64,000 bases of DNA from Rhyzopertha dominica (Eukaryota > Arthropoda > Insecta > Coleoptera > Bostrichidae), in assembly GCA_025024175.1 (NCBI GenBank), contig QCXZ01000001.1, positions 16,306,001 to 16,370,000 of the forward strand, given 5' to 3'. The notes under the pieces are model-generated. The model had not been told where the DNA came from. It saw only the letters and a list, made by a program, of their open reading frames with translations, and searched no databases. Positions within the stretch are counted from its first letter, which is position 1, and each line of letters starts with the position of its first letter. The position numbers and the translations under genes were made by a program. Positions 37,827 through 47,912 of this stretch are shown in pieces.

Positions 37827-38646
37827 ATTGTTTTCGCATTGTTTCTAATGAAATCGATGAGAAACTGGCAGATACATGTTATATAAACTTGGCAGAGCAT
37901 GTTAAATGGAACGTATATAGTATACATGAAAAAGAACTGTGAAAAGGTGACGGTCGTAAGGGTGAAGGTGTATGAAATGTTAAAAACTTTGAAGTTCACA
38001 ATTCTTAAGCTTCTATCTTCTTAATGAAATATAAGTTAATTAATTGTTTAAGTACAGCTATAAATAGCAGCTGCTATATAGGTTGATATATAGCAAGAAA
38101 AGCGATTAAATTGATTACCTATTGATGGAGTTGACTGGCACCGTCCTACTAGAACCATATTTGCCTAAGATTAACCCTGTTGATGCATTACGACAAAAAT
38201 ATTAGTTCAGCCATTTTCAATTTTTCCTTTTTCCTGATTTTTTTGGTTGCATGTACTTAATTATATTATTTTGCTCTGTACGAGATACGAACGCTGGCCG
38301 TTACGTTTACAGTTTACACCCAACACGCTAGCGCTGTCCTATTAAAAGTTCTGCTTCCAACTTTGGTCTGATAGCGCAAACTCGTACGCTCGGGTTCGAA
38401 TCTGGGTCAGAGANAAATATTTTTTCAAGAAAAAAAAACACCCAATTTAACTGAATTATAATTATGCATATAATGCAACAATCCTTCCCTTTCAAGAATG
38501 ATTACCTTTATATGTAATTATGTATCTATAAGAAGTTGAAATAATTTTGAAACATTTTGGCTAATTGCATGCAATTAAACTTCAAAGTAAATAATGAAAA
38601 CGTTGTTGACGCCTTTAACCCAATTCAATATAAACTAGCTCAATAG
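37827..38646. other. Non-coding stretch with a possible SINE fragment
   Basis: AT-rich except about 38280-38415. There, GGGTTCGAATC at about 38393-38403 looks like a pol III B box, preceded by GATAGCGCAAACTCG, which recalls a tRNA D-arm with the anticodon arm missing. A T- and A-rich tract follows. This could be a decayed tRNA-derived SINE, but no full cloverleaf can be drawn. Confidence 0.2.
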
Positions 38647-39395
38647 AAATAATAATAATAATAATAATATTTATTGCCCAGTGGTAATAATACCAATTAT
38701 AAGACAAAACATAACTGAATGAAAATACATAGAAGTATATAAAAGTGATGCTCAAATAAATATAATCATGAATTATGTGTAATACAAAAAACAAGCGCTT
38801 TTATAGATATACAGAAAACATCACATATCAAATAGCAAATAAAAGAGATCGGAGGTTTAAAGGAGGCATTCATACGGAGGTCGGTCAACACAAAAAGGTC
38901 ATCGAAGAACGAGAATTTAGTCTAGGGACAGTTAAATTAAGCTTTACAATCAACGCAGGACAGTCAATACTGCAGTGTACAAAAAAGAAACACCTAGACT
39001 TTTTTTCTAAGCAACTCAAGGGAACAAATATCGAATTCAGACAACAGAATATCATATGGAAACGCTCTAGCTGAATACTTATCAAACGATTTATACCACA
39101 GATATTTCAGAAATTTTCTTTGTATAGCGGCAATACTAACGGAATGATCAGTGTACATACACAGGATTCCATACCACATCAGCATATTCAAGCTTAGGCC
39201 ATACTAGGGAGAGATATAACAATTTTGATGTAGAGATGTTGGTGAAAGATTTACAATTACGCAGTATAAAGCCAAGCATTCGGAAACAAGACGACACAAC
39301 TGTCTGTATATGTGGTTTACAAAAGACGAGTCCTGATCAAATGTTATACCCAGATCACGAACAGTACCTGAACGCGCTAGGGCTAGGCTATCCAA
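38647..39395 (-). pseudogene. 3' end of a Jockey/R1-type LINE, dead
   Basis: On the - strand TVRDLGITFDQDSSFVNHIY at about 39300-39362 matches the post-catalytic LINE RT segment (KDLGV-FDSKLSF--HI). After a frameshift, IQRKFLKYLWYKSFDKYS and then FPYDILLSEFDICSLELLRKK (about 39000-39135) match the terminal region just beyond RT in the same clade. Similarity fades through stops toward 38900. The element ends at 38647-38670 in an ATT repeat preceded by GGGCAATAAATA, the kind of simple-sequence tail carried by many insect LINEs. The copy is 5' truncated and frame-shifted. No endonuclease is present. Confidence 0.65.
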
Positions 39396-40230
39396 GCTAT
39401 AATCATAAAGAACTGGATATAAAAATGAAATATGAATATGTTAATTAACTCACACATAAAAACATCAAACGATCACACATATTTAAGTAGTTCGAGTAGC
39501 AACAAAAGCTGAAGAGCAAGAGTCTTCGAGGGCGTATTAGATATTTCAATGCAAAGGAAGAGTGATGAGTTTCAATCAGTATCCAGGCCATTAAGGGTTG
39601 CCCTGAATTCAAGGTCTGACATATTCTAAGGAAAGAGCAGACAAGATGGGGAAAACAAAAAGTCTTAGAAAGTAGCACATTTCAAAAAGAAGACCAATGG
39701 GTGCTTTGGATGTCAATGAGGTTAAAGTGTCTACATAGAAGTTGAAGGGATGAGGGAAAATATAGAAGTTAGTTAAATAGTTGAAATAGGCATGGACTTG
39801 CCGCCCTATATAAATAATTCTTGAAGAAAATTATAAACTGTGGTGCACTGTGGTGTATTATTGCGTATATTCAATACATTTAGTTCGCAAATTCGGTAAT
39901 AATCGCCATTTATACAGTTTACTCAATTGAAGATGCACTACGAATAAGAGTCGAATGCATTCTATATAAGGATAATAAAGTTCCGCTGTCACAATGAAGT
40001 TATCTATGTTGTAGTGGGTGAAGTAGAGTTAAAGAACTTTTTTGAAATGGGTAGATAGTATTCGGCCCATAGGGAGTGGTGAACACATGATGAGCAGATA
40101 CGATTTAGCATTTTCTTTTCTGCTTCAGCCATTCCGCCATGGACGATTTTTACTTCGATAGTTTGGTGAAGAAAAGGAAAAAATGGAAACATGCATTACA
40201 TTACATGATTTATTCTTGATTTTGTCAAAT
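39396..40230. other. Non-coding stretch
   Basis: AT-rich between the LINE relic and the Penelope insertion. Frames on - at 39445-39678 and 40004-40192 show no recognisable domain; the first could contain further eroded LINE sequence. Confidence 0.35.
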
Positions 40231-40243
40231 ACCAATGTAATAT
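40231..40243. repeat. Target site duplication, left
   Basis: ACCAATGTAATAT, repeated exactly at 41100-41112 on the other side of the Penelope-like element. Confidence 0.75.
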
Positions 40244-40273
40244 TGGTTTGAAGGCTTCCGTGGTTGTTGTCGA

Positions 40274-40452
40274 TGACATGCTGTTTCCCGGGCTGGTTCC
40301 CACGTTGGTTATTAAAACTTGACGTTTCGACACTCATGTTGGTGTCTTCCTCAGAAGTAGCTCTGAAACTGAAGTCTCCTAGTCCGCTCGGGTATTTATA
40401 CTCGTCCGGGTCACTGACAACCACGGAGGAATGAACCAGAGGAGCACATCGC
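40274..40452 (-). repeat. Penelope terminal arm, 3' copy
   Basis: Inverted copy of 40922-41100. On - it runs from GCGATGTGCTCC to CATGTCA. The inner 40 bp encode the last residues of the GIY-YIG protein. The arms differ at a few positions, for example CCAACATG here against CTGACATG in the loop of the hammerhead-like hairpin. Confidence 0.85.
40321..40376 (-). ncRNA. Hammerhead ribozyme-like motif, 3' arm
   Basis: On - the 56 nt read in order: GAC-TTC (possible stem III strand and cleavage triplet), a stem I region, CTGAGGA (core CTGANGA), stem II GACAC/GTGTC closing an 8-base loop, GAAA, and CGTC, which pairs back to GAC. Penelope-like elements are known to carry hammerhead motifs in their terminal repeats. 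Stem I is only about 3 bp and stem III has one mismatch, so activity alone is uncertain. Confidence 0.6.
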
Positions 40453-40956
40453 GTGGGCTTTGTTACGCATGACCGGTTTCCAGATTACAGCTAGTTCGAT
40501 GCCCCGGTCTCGGTTGTAATTGTGCGGGTTTTTCTGGATTTCGATGGCTTCCTTGTCCAGTCTCGGCCAGAATCTCGCTTTNCTCGACAGCATTTGTGCT
40601 TCCTCGAATTTGATGATGTGGCCAGTCTCCGTTCGATGTTCTGCTACAGCCGACCTATCACCTTGCCGGTCTCTGGTGTCCCTCATGTGCTCCTTGATTC
40701 TCGTGCTGATGTGCCTTCCGGTTTGGCCGATGTAAACCTTCCCACAGCTGCATGGGATGCTGTACACACCTTGTGTTTGTAGCTCCTTAGTCGTCGAACG
40801 ATATTTCGGAAAGGCGTTAGCTAACTTTCTCGGGACGGTGAAGATGGTGTTTATATGATGTCTTCTCAGCATCAGTCCGATCTTATCTGTACATCCGTTG
40901 ACGTAGGGCAGGTATGCTGCAGCGATGTGCTCCTCTGGTTCATTCCTCCGTGGTTG
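40411..40956 (-). CDS. Partial Penelope protein, GIY-YIG endonuclease domain
   Basis: Open on - for 181 codons from a stop at 40957-40959 to a stop at 40411-40413. Element sequence proper begins near the arm junction at 40921. It starts with AYLPYVNGCTDKIGLMLRRH, typical of the linker after the Penelope RT. The GIY-YIG nuclease follows: GVYSIPCSC-GKVYIGQTGR holds the GVY and YIG strands and a CxC pair of the Penelope-type zinc finger. R-EH follows, then SAVAEHRTETGH, then RLDKEAIEIQK with the catalytic Glu, and PHNYNRDRGIEL. The domain is complete and uninterrupted except one N-containing codon near 40582. The nuclease nicks target DNA to prime insertion. Without RT the copy cannot move itself. 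Confidence 0.85.
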   Translation of the reverse strand, partial: QPRRNEPEEHIAAAYLPYVNGCTDKIGLMLRRHHINTIFTVPRKLANAFPKYRSTTKELQTQGVYSIPCSCGKVYIGQTGRHISTRIKEHMRDTRDRQGDRSAVAEHRTETGHIIKFEEAQMLSXKARFWPRLDKEAIEIQKNPHNYNRDRGIELAVIWKPVMRNKAHAMCSSGSFLRGCQ

Positions 40957-41100
40957 TCAGTGACCCGGACGAGTATAAATACCCGAGCGGACTAGGAGAC
41001 TTCAGTTTCAGAGCTACTTCTGAGGAAGACACTGACATGAGTGTCGAAACGTCAAGTTCTAATAACCAACGTGGGAACCAGCCCGGAAAACAACATGTCA
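40922..41100 (+). repeat. Penelope terminal arm, 5' inverted copy
   Basis: From GCGATGTGCTCC to CATGTCA on +, inverted with respect to 40274-40452. Its last base is shared with the right target duplication. It includes CCGGACGAGTATAAATACCC, so each arm carries a TATAAATA string that may act as an internal promoter. Confidence 0.85.
40998..41053 (+). ncRNA. Hammerhead ribozyme-like motif, 5' arm
   Basis: Same layout as in the other arm: CTGAGGA at 41020-41026, stem II GACAC (41028-41032) with GTGTC (41041-41045), GAAA at 41046-41049, then CGTC facing GAC at 40998-41000. The candidate cut is after TTC at 41003. Core residues fit the consensus CTGANGA...GAAA; position 7 is free to vary. Confidence 0.6.
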
Positions 41101-41112
41101 CCAATGTAATAT
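41100..41112. repeat. Target site duplication, right
   Basis: ACCAATGTAATAT, identical to 40231-40243. Confidence 0.75.
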
Positions 41113-42149
41113 GTAATAATATTTTTGAAAGCAATAATTAACGATTTTATATTATTTTTTAAAGTAGTATTTTTGCCTCATAATAACAAGAATAGGTAGC
41201 CGATTATATTTGTAGCCTGAAACACCCAAAATGTTATTTTCGTAACTTTGTATTTGTACTAGCATGCATTTAAATACACAATGTCATATAATATTAGTGC
41301 ACAAACAAAAAAAGTTTCATTCGCAATGTCCTAATATAGCAGTAAAAATGAGTTGCAAGCGGTAATTAATTGTCTTCTAGCAATTGTAACTGTACGATAG
41401 TATAATTAAGTTGAGATAAACACCTAAAGCGGACAAACAAATACGGCTTGATTACACATAGCAGATTGCGATGCACTGCTGGGTAGCAAAGCGATTCATT
41501 TACTGCTCTTGTAAATACCATTGATAAAGATGCAATGGAGGGTTGGCGCTGTTTACCGTGGAAGACAGTAATCAGCTGGGGTAAATCCCACATAATTGGG
41601 AAATCTTCCCTCATTTAGTTAAATGCGACAAGGCATACACATGAGAGAATCTACCAGTGCTCCATAAGATGCAACTTTCTGTTTTAGTGGATATTCTTTA
41701 ATGTACTTGATTATGATAAATAGTTTTAAAAATGGTAAGAGTTTTCACCTAATACCAGGTTAGGATGTGCATCACGAACTGCACTTCTCCATTGCCCACG
41801 AGTTTTTTTTTTCATCTTTTGGCGCTTAAAAACAGTGTAAGTTGGTTCCTTGGTGCAATCTGCAATTTTGCACTCGATCGGCATGCTAATTATTGAATGC
41901 GATTCTCAAATCATTCGTGCTTGNAAATTATATAGGCGTGNATTGACACAACTGAGGTAGGTAATATTATCTATTATATTTGTTTACATAATGTACCCCA
42001 AAACGAAAGGTAAGACCATGTTCATATCAAAACGTATGTAAGGAAAAATTCAAGAAATACATACCATGTCAACGTACAACATACATACCCCTACTTTTAC
42101 CTACTACTCATGGAAACTCATGAGTTGTGCCATAAACGTACTACACTTG
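41113..42149. other. Non-coding stretch, nothing recognised
   Basis: AT-rich sequence with Ns at about 41924 and 41941. An 82-codon frame on - (41366-41614) shows no motif. Confidence 0.4.
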
Positions 42150-42644
42150 AATTGGGTCCTGGGCGATGCAGGTATACTAATCTGCAATGCAAGTTGGGTC
42201 CCAAACATAGGCGAGTTGGGTCCCAGTAAACCGTAGTGTTATAAAAAAAACAGTGCAAATTGAATCAATACTTCCACATCCAATTGTCAAAATTATATTT
42301 ACGCTTTTATTTTTTAACTAATAACTATACTATCAGTAATCAGGTTTTGAGCATTTCTTCTCGCTACACATCTTTTCTAAGACAAATGGTTCTAGTGATA
42401 TTAGCAAAAATACATAAATTTTTAAAATCGTTTTTCCAAAAACTCGAAAAATATTAACTTAACAAAAAAAGTTGCTAGAGTGTTTTTCGATCAGAAATTT
42501 GATTTTCTATATAATACCAAAATTTAAAAAAAATCGTATCGGCAGATTCCAAAATACGTGTTTTGGAAATATTTCGTAAATGTCAAAATTTTGGATAAAT
42601 TTTCTAAGACACTTTTTGTTAGAAGTTTTATTTCCTATCTGATG

Positions 42645-42786
42645 GTAGTGTACTTCACCCTCTCAGGGTAAACTTAAAACTTTGAATATGTAGCAAAAAG
42701 ATAGTTGGTGAGTGTTACTATTGTGCCAAAATTCGTTTTGAATTATTAAATTTTTCTAAAAAACAACTGAGAACTCCCATCTCATT
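42645..42786. repeat. 142-bp perfect direct repeat, copy 1
   Basis: Identical by eye to 43596-43737, starting at GTAGTGTACTTCACCC and ending at CCCATCTCATT. The copies are 951 bp apart and the flanks differ. The ends are not TG...CA, so they do not look like LTRs. Confidence 0.9.
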
Positions 42787-42964
42787 TTGAAACGTTGACG
42801 ACATGCTACTTATTTGTCCTGAGCGGATGCCTTAGAAACTGCTAATGTGGCTAGTAGAATATAGAGAATATTCCATACAAGTGCCTTTGGACTAAACCTC
42901 ACTTATGCCTATATGTGTGCGGGAAGAGCAGAAGTATTTTGGTTTTGAAGATTATATTTCCCAC
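42784..42964. repeat. Dispersed repeat, internally deleted copy
   Basis: Matches 47661-47912 from ATTTTGAAA to TATATTTCCCAC with scattered substitutions, but lacks about 70 bp. The deletion is bounded by AATATA on both sides in the longer copy, which suggests deletion through microhomology. It starts within three bases of the end of the 142-bp direct repeat. Confidence 0.85.
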
Positions 42965-43337
42965 TCGTTCAACCAAAAAAAAATTTAAAAACATTTTCAT
43001 TTTTTGAATATATGAAGTATTTTCGGAGATATTTAGGAAAAACCGTTTTCTTTAAGTGACGCTTTTTTGCTAATATTTTCTAAACAGTTTGCTGCCCCAA
43101 AAATTTATAAGGACGAATAATACTCGCAGTTATACTACTAATCACATACTAAAACAAAAAAAAAATAAAAATTTGCAAAAAGGGTAGTTACCCCACAATT
43201 TCACCCTCTTCCCGATACCCTACTAACCCCAAAAATAATAGATCACTCTGGGTAGTAGGGAATTCATATGTAACCCAAAATTCAAGTTCATATATTAAGT
43301 CTTTCGAAAGTTATCGTGTCCACAAACAAAACCACAG

Positions 43338-43366
43338 ACACACATACACACACACAGACAGACAAG
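43338..43366. repeat. CA/CAGA-rich simple tract
   Basis: ACACACATACACACACACAG followed by ACAGACAAG, inside the unclassified repeat block. Confidence 0.8.
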
Positions 43367-43595
43367 AAATTTTTTGCTAAAATTTTGTTTTTTACGTTTC
43401 CGGCCATTTTTAAAGCGAATGAGCAAATAAAAATGTTTGCAAATTTTTCGCGATACAATACTTCCCATCCGTTGGATGTGGAAGTAATATTTTCTTAGAA
43501 CAAATTATAAGAAAGAAACAGCGTTTAAAATGAAACAGGCTGCTTTCTCAAAATATTCTTTTCAACCCCAAAATAATTCTGTCAAAAATAAAGGA

Positions 43596-43737
43596 GTAGT
43601 GTACTTCACCCTCTCAGGGTAAACTTAAAACTTTGAATATGTAGCAAAAAGATAGTTGGTGAGTGTTACTATTGTGCCAAAATTCGTTTTGAATTATTAA
43701 ATTTTTCTAAAAAACAACTGAGAACTCCCATCTCATT
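43596..43737. repeat. 142-bp perfect direct repeat, copy 2
   Basis: Identical to 42645-42786. Downstream the sequence continues with CTTTCTC instead of the dispersed repeat, so this may be the uninterrupted arrangement. Confidence 0.9.
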
Positions 43738-44250
43738 CTTTCTCAACTTTAATTTAATTTTTAGCTAAAACACCCTGCATAATATTTTATGCAAACCTTA
43801 ATATGTAAATCTATAACGCTTCTGTACTGTTTAAAATACAAGTTAATGATTTACACTAAAGCTTAGCCGTTGTGTGTTTGACAATTGTCAGTTGTCTAGT
43901 TCGCAATTTAAAAATAATGTTCAAAATTTGAACTTTCTTTTTATGAAAACAGTCGCGAGCAAAACAATATCTATTGTTTTTCTACAATGATTTGATATCT
44001 TACAGCATTAAAAAAAAGAAAAAGATTTAGTCTTAGTCCAAGTATATTGATCATTTTATACATGGGCGGCTAAATTGTAAACTTATAACCAAAGAATGAT
44101 AAAATATCAGGAACAGGAGATTTTAAGAAATATAATATTCTCAGTGATAAACACCTGTAATGCCTTTATTGGGAGGTTCCAGTGGGACCCAACTCGCATA
44201 GGACCTTTTCTAGCTATACACATGAGATTAGTGGGACCCAACTCGTACCT

Positions 44251-45642
44251 TTCCCACTTGAGAGCAAAACAATCGACTTACTAGCAACACTCACATTATC
44301 ATCTCCTGTTTTAATCTAAGTCTAAGGAAAATAAAAATAAAAACATCAGACATGCAAGTGGTAACTTTATTATTGAGCTTAAAAAAACCGTAAAGCTTTG
44401 CATTTAACTTTACTTGAAGTGGATGCACATTCTGTCAAATCTTGAACACGATTGCTGAGTCGATTATTTTGCTGCCAAGTGTAGTTTCCGAAAAATATAA
44501 TTTGGAAGGATGCGCTTTAAGATACTGGCGCCTATAAACTGAATACTTTTAACAGTATTGTTGTTGAGAAACATGGTTAAATTATTTAATTAAATGGCTT
44601 GATTTGGATTTGATAGTGTTTTTTTAAATATTAACATAATAGCTCGACGATCGTTTCAACCATATAATTTGTATTCTTTTTATATATTTATACTTTAGAA
44701 GAAAGAAAATCATTGCATTTAATTGCAGTCAGTGGCATGTAAAATGAATTGCCTTACTAAAATGTAACTACCACACACCACTTGTAAATATAAATCAGTA
44801 TTCGTGATGCAAAGAACAGGTGACCGATGAAGAAGATGCAAAGCTCTTTCCATCCCTCGTTCCGTTTACTCTGCGGTCGTCCACATGTGTGCAAGCGCCT
44901 TTAATCTAACAGTTTAATTTAAATTTCACTAGGCGTTCCAAACCCGCTCGCTGTGATTAATCCTATGGAATTGCAACGAAATAGCCGTTGTCATTCGAGT
45001 GTTGTTCGTTACGCTTTGTACACTTCGCAGAAAGCAATCGCAAATATTGTATTACTCATGAAAATCCAAGATAAGGTTCGTAAAAATATTCACCTTCGCT
45101 TTCACGTGCAAACGCCGCCAGGGGCGCTAGAAATTCATTTTTTTTTTCGAAAAAGGCCGCCTCGCATTTATAGTGGCCGGGTTCTCTGTTGAAAGCGCGA
45201 GAAATCTACCTGGAACGGGACTCCCTACGAGGATTTTTTATGAGCGGTGTAAAAAGATAAATATTTATAGACGGGGTGGGCAGGATTTTTGGCTCAATGT
45301 GGTAAATAAAATACCCTGGTTAGTATCTGTGAGATTGTGGCGACGTTTAGAATTGTCGATAGGAATCTTGATGTAGGGCGCAGGTAACTGTTCTTTCTTA
45401 TCGAATTTCCACCCTGGGTCGTGAATTCATGTGTCAGCTTCTGACAGGAAGTCGCTCCGACAAAAAATATACAGATGTAGCGATCGAATGAGAAAGGGAA
45501 GTGGATTAATATTTGTTGAACAGTCCGATTTAAATTGCACTGACAGTTCCGTAAATTAACATGAAAATACTTATCCCACACTTCGTTAAACTGTTATGTT
45601 TAGAAAAGTCCTTGTTCTACGACTACCTACTATTAAAAGTAG
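44251..45642. other. Non-coding stretch with a complex patch
   Basis: About 44820-45240 is CpG-bearing and less AT-rich, with a 79-codon frame on + (44953-45192) that lacks a recognisable domain. No gene called. Confidence 0.35.
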
Positions 45643-46480
45643 GTTTTTCATGCAGCAATGTTGTTATAGGAACTTGGTGTTTTCATGGGTACCTCGCAAC
45701 TCGAATGAAAAGTGACGTTTCTGTGCGAAAAGTGACCGATCTGTGTGAAAGGAAACATTAATGAAACTTTTGCACAATTTAGTTGACTAAATTTCACTTT
45801 TTGATTGGTAGTTGACCTGCCAGGAATGCTATTTATTAATTACCAGTTGGCTGCTCATAACCATTAAGAAGCTGTGTACCACAAATTTATGTCATGAAGG
45901 CAAATTAAAATAAGCCCAAAACATTGAGACCTTCATACAACAAGCACTAGATGAAAAATACTTATTAACAAAAGTATTCTTTAATCAGGCTTTATACTTA
46001 TTACTTTGTATTTCTAGCTAAATTTAACAAGAGGTCGTATTTAACTCGTGTGAAATGCTCTCTTCATTGCTCGTTTTTATTGAACACTCGGTCTGCGGAC
46101 TCGTGCGCAACTTAAAACACTCGTATGAAAAGACCACTTTTCAACAATCGTAAACCAAATAACTATTTTCACGACCACTAATGCTTTTCATGCAACAATG
46201 TTGTTATGGATGTTTTCATGCGTACCTCGAAACTCGAATGAAAAGTGACATTTCTGTGTGAACTGACAGATCTGTGTGAAAAGAAACGTTCATTAATTAA
46301 ACTTTGATACAATACAATTAATTTAAGAAGCACCAGATGAAAAATACCTATTCACAAAAGTATTTTTTTATGCAGGCTTAATAAGTTTTATTTCTGACTA
46401 TATTTAACAAGAGGTTAGGTTACTTGCTCGTGTTTATTACATTCTCAACCTGAGGCCTCGTGCGCAACTTAAATTGACTT
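45643..46480. repeat. Degenerate tandem duplication, CACTCG family
   Basis: Two units follow each other. TTTTCATGCAGCAATGTTGTT ... AACTCGAATGAAAAGTGAC at 45645-45785 recurs at 46184-46316. AGATGAAAAATAC ... TTAACAAGAGGT ... CTCGTGCGCAACTTAAA at 45945-46130 recurs at 46330-46475. The second unit lacks about 150 bp between the two blocks. CACTCG/ACTCGT strings recur throughout. No coding capacity. Confidence 0.7.
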
Positions 46481-47445
46481 TATTTTCAGCGACTTAAGGT
46501 TACAAGAGCCATTCTTTTAGTAATTTTGTTACCATTTCTATATTTTATAATTAAAAATATATTTTTTAATTTTATGCAAGTTAGAAGTGTTCAAATATGG
46601 GTACAGAATGGTCGCCACACGAGATGAAATGCTAAGTCTTGTGCCCAACAGTTTGTAGACAAATCTAATAATTAAATCAATTACGGATTCTAGATATTTT
46701 CCATTATGTTAGATGAAATTTCTGCGAGTTCAGTATAAGGGCATTGTAAACCAAAATATTATAACTGCAACATATTTCTTGGGTTTTTAGGGAACGTCAT
46801 ATCGAATGCCAATAAATTATATTGTATATTTAGGGAGTGCATTAATATCGAGTTTTGATGGAGCTTCCTATGTTAGTGACTATTTTACTAGATAAATAGA
46901 AAACTTGCGCTTATACAATGCAACGCATAAGGTTCCACTTGGCTATACATTATCGTCTTAGAGCTATTTTGTGTATAACAGGTTTTCTAAGTTGTAACTG
47001 ATTATGTCTTTCAAATAATTAATGNTTTTGTCATACATTCATAAATAAAAATCTGCGAAAAAAATTAAATTTATTATACACTATACGATGCTGCCCTCAA
47101 TAATTTACCGAATAACCTTTTAAAGGAATTGTTATGATGCCTTAAATTTTTTCTTCAAGAAGTAAATGGCTCCGACAACATTGAAGCGGAGCAAAGGCTA
47201 ATAAAATACCATGATACAAATCCCTTAATATTACCACTATTTATGTTTCAAATTAGGCACTTACAATCAGCTTTAGAAAAGAGATACTAGTTTTGAGGAG
47301 CTTTGAATTATGGTAAATATTGGCAACTAAATGTCCATGTGCTACCCAGAAGACGTTGATTACCAAAAAGCTAGATGACAGATCATGAACTGGTCATCGA
47401 TATATGACAATTAAGGAGAAACACAGTGCTTTTGCGAAATAATAG
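46481..47445. other. Non-coding stretch, nothing recognised
   Basis: AT-rich with one N near 47025. No domain, RNA or repeat recognised. Confidence 0.4.
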
Positions 47446-47667
47446 ACTACTCTCGCAGGTCTTGCAGACCGTTTCGATGACAAGGCTACGGAATTTTTAA
47501 CAGATATGGACAATTTCGTCATAAATAAAAATGACGACAGATTGTTAGTAATTCCAATAGATACAATAGATATATCCTCTATGATGAGGAGATTTGAAAC
47601 ATATCTACGGTCATGGCATGAAAGCCAATCTTGCTTCCTGCGATGTGTCAATAACATAAAATTTTGA
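47446..47667 (+). other. Unrecognised open frame beside a dispersed repeat
   Basis: Open for 73 codons from the stop at 47443-47445 to a TGA at 47665-47667. The translation is protein-like and acidic (for example ADRFDDKATEFLTDMDNFV, later MMRRFETYLRSWHE) and not the F/I/Y-rich mix usual here. There is an internal Met at about 47506. It ends where the dispersed repeat at 47661 begins, so it may be a truncated transposon or gene fragment interrupted by it. I do not recognise the family. Confidence 0.25.
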
Positions 47668-47912
47668 AAAGTTGACGACATGATACTTATTTGTTCTGAG
47701 CGGATGCCTTAGAAATTACTAATGTGGCTAGTAGAATATATACTACGCGATGATTTCTAGACAGGCAAAGATAGCAAAGAGAGGAAACATTTAAATCGAA
47801 TATGAAATAATATAGAGAATATTCCATACAAGTGCTTATGGACTAAACCTCACTTATGCCTATATGTGTGCGGGAAGAGTAGTATTTTGGTTTTGAAGAT
47901 TATATTTCCCAC
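47661..47912. repeat. Dispersed repeat, longer copy
   Basis: About 252 bp shared with 42784-42964, including about 70 bp (47731-47810 region) missing there. Both copies end at TATATTTCCCAC, which suggests a true element end. Confidence 0.85.

Larger units (their letters stand above)
40244..41099 (-). mobile_element. 5'-truncated Penelope-like retroelement
   Basis: An 856-bp insertion bounded by a perfect 13-bp direct repeat. Read on -, it starts with an inverted arm (40922-41099 region), continues with the last part of the Penelope protein including GIY-YIG, overlaps a second arm (40274-40452), and ends in a 30-bp tail to 40244. The arms are 179 bp, opposite in orientation and nearly identical. 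The RT domain and the rest of the 5' end are absent. An inverted partial repeat at the 5' side together with 5' truncation is well known for Penelope-like elements. The intact target duplication and similar arms point to a young insertion compared with the other relics. Confidence 0.85.
42150..44250. repeat. Unclassified repeat block with inverted GGGTCCCA ends
   Basis: The left end has three TTGGGTCC motifs (42152, 42194, 42215), the last reading GCGAGTTGGGTCCCA. The right end has two in inverted orientation (44182-44197 and 44231-44245, as TGGGACCCAACTCG). The last left and first right copies share GCGAGTTGGGTCCCA over 15 bp. Inside lie a 142-bp direct duplication, part of a repeat found again at 47.7 kb, and a CA-rich tract at 43338-43366. 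No protein is encoded. It may be one composite element with inverted ends or several nested ones. Confidence 0.45.

Noticed and set aside
38375..38415. tRNA gene with GGTTCGAATC B box
   Set aside because: No anticodon arm or acceptor stem can be formed; kept only as a possible SINE fragment in a stretch entry.
39236..39448. 70-codon + frame
   Set aside because: It lies opposite the LINE RT segment at 39300-39362, which matches a known family on the - strand.
40520..40782. Two + strand frames of 71 and 86 codons
   Set aside because: They are antisense shadows of the GIY-YIG coding region.
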